Source of the DNA: Petunia secreta
Taxonomy: Eukaryota; Streptophyta; Magnoliopsida; Solanales; Solanaceae
Assembly (NCBI GenBank): GCA_029990175.1
Contig: JARKIP010000005.1
Location: forward strand, 47,340,001-47,404,000
Direction of reading: 5' to 3'
DNA length: 64,000 nucleotides
The notes beneath the pieces are model-generated. The model did not search any database and was not told the DNA's origin. It worked only from the letters and a program-made list of their open reading frames with translations. Shown in pieces: positions 52,817-61,412 of the stretch (the first letter of the stretch is position 1; the number at the start of each line of letters is the position of its first letter). Made by a program: the position numbers and the translations under genes.

Positions 52817-54716
52817 TTCATTCAAATTCAGGAGACAAAGGAAAGAAAAAGTTCAACAAGAAAGAAAATTGAGGTACTGATTCTTTTAAGTTCAATAAGG
52901 GAACAAAATCTGATTTTTCTGCTAGCAAGCATTGTGGAAAGAAAGGTCATTCACCGTTCAAGTGCTGGAGAACGCCAGATCAGCAGTGTGAGAAATGTCA
53001 AAAGATGGGACACCATCAAAAGATTTTTAAAAACAACATTCAGTAGAAAAATGTTTCTCAGGTAGCAGATCAGGAAGAGGAGGAGCAACTCTTTGTAGAA
53101 ACCTATTTTGCAACTAGTGGCTCCAGTGACAAGTGGCTTATCGACAGTGGCTGCACAAACCACATGACATTTGATCGTAATTTGTTCAAGGAATTGGATA
53201 CTACAGTAATTTCCAAGGGGCAAATTGGCAATGGAGATTATATTGCTGTGGAAGGCAAAGGCACTGTGGCAATTAGAAGCTCCTCAGGTACAAAGCTAAT
53301 CAAAGATATGTTTTTGTACCTAATATAAGTCAAAATTTGTTAAGTGTTGGCCAGATACTTGAGAAACGTTTCAAAATTGTATTTGAAACCAATCAGTGTC
53401 AAATCAAGGATGCAGAAGGTAATGATGTATTCTAAGTAATGGTGACATGAAAGAGCTTTACACTGGACCCTATAGAGCAGGTGCAAAAGGCCTATTCTGC
53501 AACTAAGATCAATGTTGAAATTTGGCATAAAAGGCTGGGACATTTCAATCATGCTGCTGTAACTTACAGAAGAAAGATATGGTTCAGGGGCTACCTCACC
53601 TTGAAGTTGATTTACCAGATTGTAAAATTTGCCGATTTGGTAAGCAAGCAAGGGTTCCCTTCAAGCAAGCAACCTGGAGAGCTACTGAAAAGCTGCAGTT
53701 AATCCACACAGATCAGGCTAGACCTATCAAAACTCTGTCACTTAATAGGAGTAAGTATTACATAGTTTTCATTGATGACTATACCAGGATGTGTTGGATT
53801 TCGTTTCTCAAGTTCAAATCCGAGGTTGCTGGCCTATTTATTGGTTTCAAACAGTGGATTGAAACTCAAAGTGGCTATAAGATTCAAGCTCTATGGTCTG
53901 ATAATGGCAAGGAGTACACATCTGATCAATTTTTGTGAAGAAGCTGGAATTTAACATCAACCCACGGCTCCATATACTCCACAACAGGATGGAGTTAGTG
54001 AGCGGAAGAACCGTACTATAATAGTGATGGCTCGATGCTTGTTGTATGAAAAGTGTTTTCCAAAAGAGTACTGGACAGAAGCTGCACATACTTCAGTCTT
54101 TTTACTCAACAGACTTCCAACAAAAGCAGTGGAAGGAAAGACACCATTTGAAGTCTGGTATGGTTATAAATCTTCTTTGAAAAATCTCAAAGTGTTTGGA
54201 TGTTTGTGCTTTACTTATGTGCCACAGAAAAACGGATAAGCTGGAATCTTTGTTGGTTATAGCACTGTTTCTAAGGCTTATCGAACTTTCCAGCAACATA
54301 CAAAGAAAATTCTAGTAATTTGGGATGTGCATTTCATGGATGATAAACAATGGAGCTGGAAAGAAACACAACCAATATCAATTCTAGATTTAAGCATAAA
54401 GCTTGAGCTGAAAGAAGATGAATTGGTGGATGATGTCCCAGTAAGAGGCACCAGAATTCTCTCTGATATCTATCAGAGGTGCAATGTGGCTGTTCTTGAA
54501 CCTGCAGATTTTCAGGAAGCAGAAAATGACTCAAAATGGAAGGCTGCAATGGAGGAAGAACTAGTCATGATTGAGAAGAATAAAAAATGGCAACTTGTGA
54601 GACGACCTTAAGGCAGAAAAGTCATAGGAATGAAGTGGGTTTTTAGAGCCAAGCTAAATGCAGATGGTACTATAAACAAGCACAAAGCCTGACTTGTCGT
54701 AAAAGGGTATGCTCAA
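52817..54716 (+). pseudogene. TE-J copia gag end and pol (protease, integrase, RT start)
   Basis: Two zinc knuckles (CGKKGHSPFKC and CEKCQKMGHHQK, whose final Cys is lost) are followed by the protease WLIDSGCTNHMTFDRNLFKE near 53135. The pre-integrase HKRLGHFNHAA and later CKICRFGKQARVPF lie near 53520-53660. The integrase core follows with HTDQARP, VFIDDYTRMCWISFLKFKSE, SDNGKEYTSDQF and DGVSERKNRT. LLNRLPTKAVEGKTPFEVWY and the region up to HKA-stop-LVVKGYAQ lead into reverse transcriptase, where TE-L inserted at 54716. Order protease-integrase-RT is diagnostic for copia. Stops near 52860, 53045, 53330, 53437, 53937, 54238, 54610 and 54690 and frameshifts inactivate it. TSD-like CTCAA precedes TE-L. 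Confidence 0.93.
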
Positions 54717-55510
54717 TGATGCGGGGCAAACCACCTCAAGTCCCTTTACTCGAAGCCAAGCAAAAGCAATCCATGATGCTCACTTATCCTTGATTCGGAA
54801 AGGCATTGATGATACAAGCTCGGGAGATGAATTGAAGATCTTGCACTTGAGTTTGACTGAAGAAGGGACACCCACACTTCATGGCCAGGCGGAGCGCCCA
54901 GCCCCAGGAGGTGCACCTATCAGTAAAGCGCCTAGGAGGGGCGCCTGACCACTAGACGGCGTGCCCAGAACCAAGGGACTCCAGGCAGAGCGCCTGACCA
55001 ATGGGCAGAGCGCCCAAGCAATTCACTGACTTGGTCAGTGGCTCCTCCAGGCGGAGCGCCCAAATTTAGGCCGAGCGCCTAGCGTGCTGAATTTCTCAAA
55101 TTTTTGTGTAAACTTACTATTTTAACCCGAAGTGTTCCATTGTATTTCTTCCTAGTTAGGGGCTTTTTAGGAATTTCATAACAATGTGAAGGAGTGCTAT
55201 AAATACACTTCTTAGCTCATTTATGTCTTCAACCTACCTTGAAATATTAACATTGATGAGAATTGCTCTCAAAATACTTGTAACATTTTGGCTTGAATCA
55301 ATTGGAAGAATCCAAGTTGATCTTCAATCCTCTTTGATCATTCTATTTGCAAGGGCCGGATGTATCTTGAGGATAGTTGCATAGCGTAGGTTCTACTTGA
55401 CCCGAACGAGGGTGTATAAAGAAATCGTTCCTTGGTGCTACCTCGTAAGTTGTTTAAGTCACATCTAGCTTTTTCTTTATTTTATCGCATCCGTAGTTTT
55501 CCCCTTATCA
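54717..55510 (+). repeat. TE-L 5' LTR
   Basis: It is 794 bases, from TGATGCGGGGC to CCCCTTATCA. The first 232 bases continue the pol frame when in the 3' copy (SPFTRSQAKAIHDAHLSLIR). A strong GGCGGAGCGCC cluster is at 54889-55085. TATAAATA is at 55198-55205. The start is confirmed by the 3' copy at 60534. Confidence 0.9.
55198..55205 (+). promoter_or_regulatory. TE-L LTR TATA box
   Basis: TATAAATA in GTGCTATAAATACACTTC, about 110 bases after the GC-rich cluster. Confidence 0.6.
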
Positions 55511-55512
55511 AT

Positions 55513-55524
55513 TGGTATCAAAGC
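55513..55524 (+). promoter_or_regulatory. TE-L primer binding site
   Basis: TGGTATCAAAGC, one mismatch to the initiator-Met site, two bases after the LTR. A 230-base leader, related to that of TE-D (GCAAACCCTCAGTCC), runs to 55756. Confidence 0.85.
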
Positions 55525-55756
55525 AAGGCTCGGGTATTGTTTCTGCAAACCCTCAGTCCTTGTTCAACGTGTTTTTATCTTGTTCTTGTTGTTATACATG
55601 TTGTTCTTGAAAAAAATTGAAAAAGAAGATAAAAATTCAAAAGTTGAGAATTACAAAAATTGCTAGATCTTGATTGTTGTAATGATTTCTTGGATGTTAG
55701 TTATCAGGAATTTTTCTATGATGTTAACCCGTTATTTTGATACCCCCATTACATTG

Positions 55757-58236
55757 TGACACGACCTGAAATCCGGCTAGGCCGTGCGGGCACCCGACAT
55801 CCTCCGCCAGACCCATCGGGCGAGCCCTTACTAATTAAATTAGGAAAATAAATATAATTCAATTCATAAATAAGAACAAGACTTAGAAAACACCCAGGCG
55901 TACTGATACCTCTAAGCTGTACAAAAGAAATTACAGCTTACTACCCAACATACAATGCTTAGGGCTATCCAGACTAGGCATCTAAGAGTACTAAGAAGAC
56001 AGATACCTCCTGAAGGGAGCCAAATGCAGCTGAATTAAAAACCAATAAACTGATGGCCATCCGGAATAAAAGCTGGCTCACCTGACAGCTGAAGTCATCT
56101 TCGCTCCTTCACAACGTGGTGAATGGAATCCTGGAGCGAATTTGCCGAAACGAAGTAGATAGACAAAAACAAACAACAAACAAGGGTGAGTCAAAAGGAC
56201 TCAATAAGTGGGGCAGACTAGCCACCTCAAAGAATAGGATAGCTAGCTAGGGAGAAAAGAAACAGATATACCAAATTCCTCTTATTTAAATTTTTTTTAA
56301 AAAAAAAAAGCAGAGCCAGATAATAATCGGAAACACGTATGAAACCATAAACTCAACCAAGAATACAAGCCATAAACATATCAACAAATAAGCAATGCAC
56401 GTATAAGCAGGACAGTAGTTATGTACCACAAGTCTACACAATGGTATGAAATGAAATTAAATGAGATGAGATGAAATAAAATGAAATATGATACAAAGGG
56501 TCACATGTGCCCGTAATCCCATCCCGAAGCGGAATACTCCTGCATTCGAGGGGAATCCAATCTGATAACCAAATGGAGCGGAATACTCCTGCTCCTGGGG
56601 CGCAATACTCCTGCACCCGATATAATATAAACCAGAGGCAGAATACTCCTGCACCCGATATAATGTAAAGCTGAGGCGGAATACTCCTGCACTCAATATC
56701 TGACATAAGAGCGGAATACTCCTGCTCCTGGGGCGGAATCCTCCTACTCTCAATATGATACAATAGAGCCGAATCCTCCTGCTCCTGGGGCGGAATACTC
56801 CTGCACCCAATATGATATGCAATGTGATGCATATGAATGACATATAATGCATATGAATGCAATGTGATGCAATAATAACCCCTCACCGGCGCGGGACTCT
56901 CATCGACAGCCGGGAAGTAGATGCCAACTCACAGCCAGAGTACAGTGCTCTAACCCTCAATGCAATACCAACAACAGAACATAACATATAATATACAATG
57001 TAAATCCAAAGATAAGGTGTAATGAGTACGCCTATCGGCAGCTACGCACATAAGGAACACGTGGTAGAAAATCCACGAGTCCAGGTGCCTCTAAAGAAAT
57101 GGATATAAACACTTACCTCTTCCAAAAGTTGGCTCTGCTAATCAACAACCGCTTTATCCTTTGGTATCATTGTCAAACGATCCCACTCCATTCCATAAGC
57201 AGAAAAATATATCAAATTAGGCTAAAGGCTTCATTCTTCACATCTTAGGGCAATCCGGTTAGGAGCCTGATACCCTATTTGCATACGCAATACGCAAGCC
57301 AGGCCTATGTATAGGGTTTAAGGTCACACAACCAAACCCCAAATAAATTACATTTATATGTTGCCCATAACTCACTGAGTACAAATATATATATTCAATT
57401 CCATTATCGGGGTCCATTTGACCCTTTAAACTATTAATTGAACTTATTAAAATGATGTCAAATATTTCAAGTTCTACCGTTAAAATATATTCAAACAGAC
57501 GTACTAAACTCAGATAATATATTAGGATCATTACCTGAATGTTTCAGGGTGAAAATTCTATCTTTTCTCCGGCTCTTTTCTTATTTTCTAGCATTTTTTT
57601 TGATAATTTCTTTGTCTCACGTTTCTATTTTTTTTTTCCTGTTTCTGTATTCGTTTAGCATATATATCAGATAGGTCGGGGTGATGAAGACCACCGCCTA
57701 CCTTTTTCCTTTTTCTGTCTTTTTTATTTTATTTTATTTTCTTTTCTTTTCTTTTTGCGGTGAAAATTTAAAAGGTACCCTATGATATTCGAAATAATTC
57801 CAACTTTTGCATACAAGTTATGAAAAATATATGTAACATACTCGCGAAGGCGGATATCAAATTGGACTCCTGAAACTCAAGATGCGAATTTAAATAGAAA
57901 AAGTCAAATTATTTAACTTTCGACATTTTAGCGGAAACTAGCCGAACAACATCGAAATTTACTTTTGAAAGTTCACAAAACTCACAAATAATCATACGAA
58001 TCTAACGGCGCTTTCGAATTTCGAATCGGAGCTTATTCGCCAAAACCGAGCTCGAAAATCTCTTTTTAATATATATCGACGATAAAAACTGAAACCTTCT
58101 TCCGATGCCTACCAAACGAGGTCTGATTTAGCTCAAATTTTATAGACAAGCCCTAATGAATATTATGAATATTTTAAAATTATTGGCACGCCAATCGGAG
58201 TCCTAACTTCTGAAACGACTAACCGAGGTCGTTTCA
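55757..58236 (-). repeat. TE-M: solo LTR of the TE-B family, reverse orientation
   Basis: The minus strand starts TGAAACGACCTCGGTTAG and ends TTTCAGGTCGTGTCA (2480 bases). It corresponds end to end to the TE-B LTR (5023-7266). No internal element sequence is attached. Flanks CATTG and AGGTC are not a duplication, and about 2 kb of TE-L gag is missing at this point. So it arose by LTR-LTR recombination plus a deletion, or by another rearrangement. It contains no gene. Confidence 0.88.
56527..56806. repeat. LTR minisatellite in TE-M
   Basis: GGCGGAATACTCCTGC and variants occur about nine times with 16-50 base spacing, more copies than in the TE-B LTR. This accounts for part of the length difference between the two LTRs. 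Confidence 0.82.
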
Positions 58237-60451
58237 AGGTCACTCTAAAACTCAATTAAATACTCCTTCTCCTTCTTCTTTTCAATGTCACAAGTGTAAA
58301 GGCTATGGCCACTTTGCAAAGATTATCCCACCAAAAAAACAATGATAATCATGGATGATGGGATAGTGTACAAGAAGGAAAGTGAGCCCGAGGGAGAGGT
58401 CGTTGCGGATGGTGAGGTAGTTAAGGCAGAAGAGGATGTGGCGGAGGGTGATGACCCTAGCATGTTCTTAGTGGTACGTCATAGTTTGATTGCCTTGATG
58501 AGCGAAGAGGAGGTAGATGTGCAAAGGGAGAACTTGTTGTATGCTAGGTGTAGGGTGAACGGACAAGTGTGCTCCATTATTATAGATTCGGGTAATTGTG
58601 CTAATATGGTGAGCCAAACTTTGGTCTCACAATTGAAATTGCCTATCCTTAAACACCCAAACCCCTACCAATTACAATGGTTGAGCGAATGTGGGGTGTT
58701 GAAGGTGGTGAAGCAAGTGTTGATTCGAAATTGGGAACTATCAAGACAGCTAATGTTTGATGTTGTGCCAATGCAAGCTTGCCACCTCTTGTTTGGTGGG
58801 CCTTGGCAATATGATAGGAGTGTGGTACATGATGGCCGAGCCAACACTTACACAGCCAAGCATTAGGGTAAGAAATATGTGCTCGAACCCTTGACGCCAA
58901 TGCAAGTGAGTGATGATTATAGGCGCATGAGGGAGTTGAGAGAAGCGGCTAAAGCTAAGTTCGTTGTGGAGACTAAGCCTTTAGCCAAGGACCCTACCAC
59001 TTCATCTTCTATGACTGTTAGCATTTGTGCCATGATGCAACCGGGTGAGTACTTGAGAGGGAATGATGGCATCAAAATGCTCATTTGCCTAGTGCAAAAA
59101 GGTATGGTTCTAAATTTCGATTGTGATTACTTTCCTAACCCTAACCCTTTGCCTAGTGTTATTGAGAATGTCTTGAAGGCTTTTGAGGACATGTTCCCAG
59201 AAGAGATGCCGAGTGGTCTTCCTCAATTGAGGGGGATTGAACACCAAATTGATTTTTTTCCCGGGGTCCCAAATCCCAAACAAGCCGGCCTATAGGAAAA
59301 TCCCGAGGATACGAAGGAGTTGCAAAATCAAGTGGATTAGTTGCTCAATAAAGGCTTGGTTCGTGAAAGCTTAAGTCTGTGTGCCGTATCGGTTATTCTT
59401 GTGCCAAAGAAGGACGGGACATAGAGGATGTGTGTTGATTGTCGTGCGGTCAACAAGAGAACAGTAAAGTATCGTCAACCTATTCCTAGACTTGATGACA
59501 TGCTTGATGATTTGAGTAGTTCTAGTATATTTTCTAAGATAAATCTTAGGTCCGGCTACCACCAAATCCGGATGAAACCAGGTGATGAGCGGAAAACTGC
59601 ATTCAGACCAAGTTTGGTCTTTATGAATGGTTGGTGATGCCTTTTGGCCTCTCCAACGCACCTAGCACTTTCATGCGGTTAATGAACCATGTCTTAAAGT
59701 CGTTTATCAACAAGCTCATGGTCGTCTATTTTGATGATATCTTGATATATAGCAAATTAATAGATGACCATGTGGGCCACTTGAGTCAAATTCTTGAAGT
59801 GCTAAGAGCCGAAAAGCTCTATGCCAACTTTAAAAAGTGTGCCTTTTCTGTTGAAAAGGTTGTCTTTCTTGGGTTTGTTGTTAGTGCCAATGGTGTAGAA
59901 GTTGATGAGTCCAAAGTTGAATCCATTAGAGATTGGCCTACTCCTACTATGGTTTCTCAGGATAGGAGTTTCCATGGCCTTGCTAGTTTCTATAGGCGCT
60001 TTGTTAGGGACTTTAGCACCATCGCCGCACCACTCACCGAGTTGGTGAAGAAAGACAAGGCCTTTGCGTGGGGAGAGCCTCAAGAAAAGGTTTTCCAAGA
60101 GTTGGAAAGTGGGTTGAGTACCGTCCCTTTGTTGCAATTGCCCGACTTCGGAAAGGCATTTGAGGTTGAATGTGATGCCTCGGGGGTGGGTATTAGGGGT
60201 GTTCTCATGCAAGAAAGGAAACCCATTGCCTACTTTAGTGAAAAGTTGAAGGGCGCAACCTTGAATTACTCTACGTATGACAAGGAGTAGTATGCCCTTG
60301 TGAGAGCTCTAACTCATTGGCAACAATATCTATGGCCCTAGGGAATTTGTGATCAAGAGTGACCATGAGTCACTCAAGCATCTTAGAGGCCAAGAGAAAT
60401 TTAACAAGAGACATGCCAAATGGCCAAAGTTCATTGAGTCTTTTCCCTGGA
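58237..60451 (+). pseudogene. TE-L gag end, protease, reverse transcriptase, RNase H
   Basis: The zinc knuckle near 58285 reads CHKCKGYGHFAK with its last Cys lost. An acidic linker, then protease (IIIDSGNCANMVSQTLVSQL at 58577; HLLFGGPWQYDRSVVHDG) follow in one frame (58342-58866). Reverse transcriptase runs from about 59230 (HQIDFFPG, VDCRAVNKRTVKYRQPIPRL) to YFDDILIYSK near 59730 and onward in the frame 59631-60290. RNase H is visible (VECDASGVGIRGVLMQ, then SDHESLKHLRGQEKF) until ESFPW at 60450, where the sequence jumps to the end of pol. Integrase is completely absent. Stops lie at 58864, 59293, 59338, 59421 and 60288, with several frameshifts. Confidence 0.9.
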
Positions 60452-60503
60452 GGATGATGCCTTAATCGTGAGTCTTTTCCGTGGAGGATGATGCCTTAAT
60501 CGT
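60436..60503 (+). repeat. 34-base tandem duplication at a deletion junction in TE-L
   Basis: Two adjacent 34-base copies (60436-60469 and 60470-60503) start GAGTCTTTTCC and end CCTTAATCGT; they differ at one base (C/G). The first 11 bases belong to RNase H and the rest to the end of pol, so the deletion junction itself was duplicated. Confidence 0.9.
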
Positions 60504-60533
60504 GAGGACAAAATCTTCTCAAGAATGGGAGGA
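60504..60533 (+). promoter_or_regulatory. TE-L end of pol and polypurine tract
   Basis: AAGAATGGGAGGA lies directly before the LTR start TGATGCGGGG at 60534 and is also coding (SSQEWEDD). Confidence 0.7.
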
Positions 60534-60679
60534 TGATGCGGGGCAAACCACCTCAAGATCCTTTACTCGAAGCCAAGCCAAAGAAATCCATGATGCTCAC
60601 TTATACTTGATTCGGAAAGGCATTGATGATATGAGCTCGAGAGATGAATTGAAGATCTTGCACTTGAGTTCGATTGAAG
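60534..60679 (+). repeat. TE-L 3' LTR, first 146 bases
   Basis: It closely matches 54717-54862, then is cut by TE-N at 60680. It encodes the pol tail RSFTRSQAKEIHDAHLYLIR. Confidence 0.9.
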
Positions 60680-61412
60680 TGATAAGAATCAAACGCAGAA
60701 AAGTAAAAGATAGGAACAAGACGTAACCCGATCACAAATCTCAAGTAGCAACGGAGAACCTGTTCTGTTACTCCCCGAGAGAAGGTCAAGAACACCTACG
60801 CTAGGCAACTACCCTCGAGCTAACATTAGCACGCAAGTAGAATGGTCGGGGAGGATTGGAAATCATCTAGATTCACTAGAGGAAGAACAAGTCCCATTAA
60901 GGTTTTCATTCAATAGAATAGTTCAACTCTCAACATAAAGGTTTGTTTAATCATCAAAATAAGCTAATGAAATAAACTAGCTATCTAGCTATTTATAGGT
61001 GTTTTTAGGCACCTATTGAAAGGTCTAAAATGCCCACACTTAGGCTTAGGAATAAAAGACCACGTAGGTTCAAAATAGACATAACACTAAGCAAATTCAC
61101 GTGCTTCAGCATTTTGGGCGGGGCGCCCAAGTATCGGGCAGAGCACCCGGCTTCTTGACCAGTAGGGTGGCCTAGGCGGGGCGCCCAGAGTTAGGGCAGA
61201 GCGCCTCAGCCAAGGCCTCTTCAGGCGGAGCGCCTGGTGTGCTGGGCGGAGCGCCTGGTGCACTGGGCTGCTCCCCTTGCGCGTTGAGCACTCGGAACGG
61301 CTTCCAATCGCTTCCTTCTTCTAGGCCCTTCCTCACCAAGTGTATGTGTACTCCTTGGATCTCCTTAGCTTGGTTCCGTGTGAAGGGTCTTGTGGGGGCT
61401 TGGGTCTTATCA
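60680..61412 (-). repeat. TE-N 3' LTR
   Basis: It is 733 bases. On the minus strand its first 240 bases extend the pol frame. A GC-rich cluster (plus strand 61114-61275, GGCGGGGCGCCC, GGCGGAGCGCC) and a TATAAAT box (60991-60997) follow. Confidence 0.88.

Larger units (their letters stand above)
41643..54716 (+). mobile_element. TE-J: Ty1/copia element, truncated and twice interrupted
   Basis: Copia sequence is seen at 41643-41894 and 52817-54716. TE-K separates the two, flanked by the 5-base duplication AAAAG, and the gag reading frame is continuous across the empty site. At 54716 TE-L enters the reverse transcriptase; the rest is outside the window. No LTR of this element is visible: the left end is a sharp junction to the TE-I LTR. 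Confidence 0.88.
54717..60679 (+). mobile_element. TE-L: CRM-like gypsy element with internal deletion
   Basis: It has a 5' LTR (54717-55510), primer site and leader; then a foreign reverse-oriented LTR (TE-M) stands where most of gag should be. It resumes at the gag zinc knuckle (58237), runs through protease, reverse transcriptase and RNase H, skips all of integrase, and reaches the purine tract and the first 146 bases of its 3' LTR (60534-60679), where TE-N cuts in. It inserted into the copia reverse transcriptase of TE-J. Confidence 0.88.
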
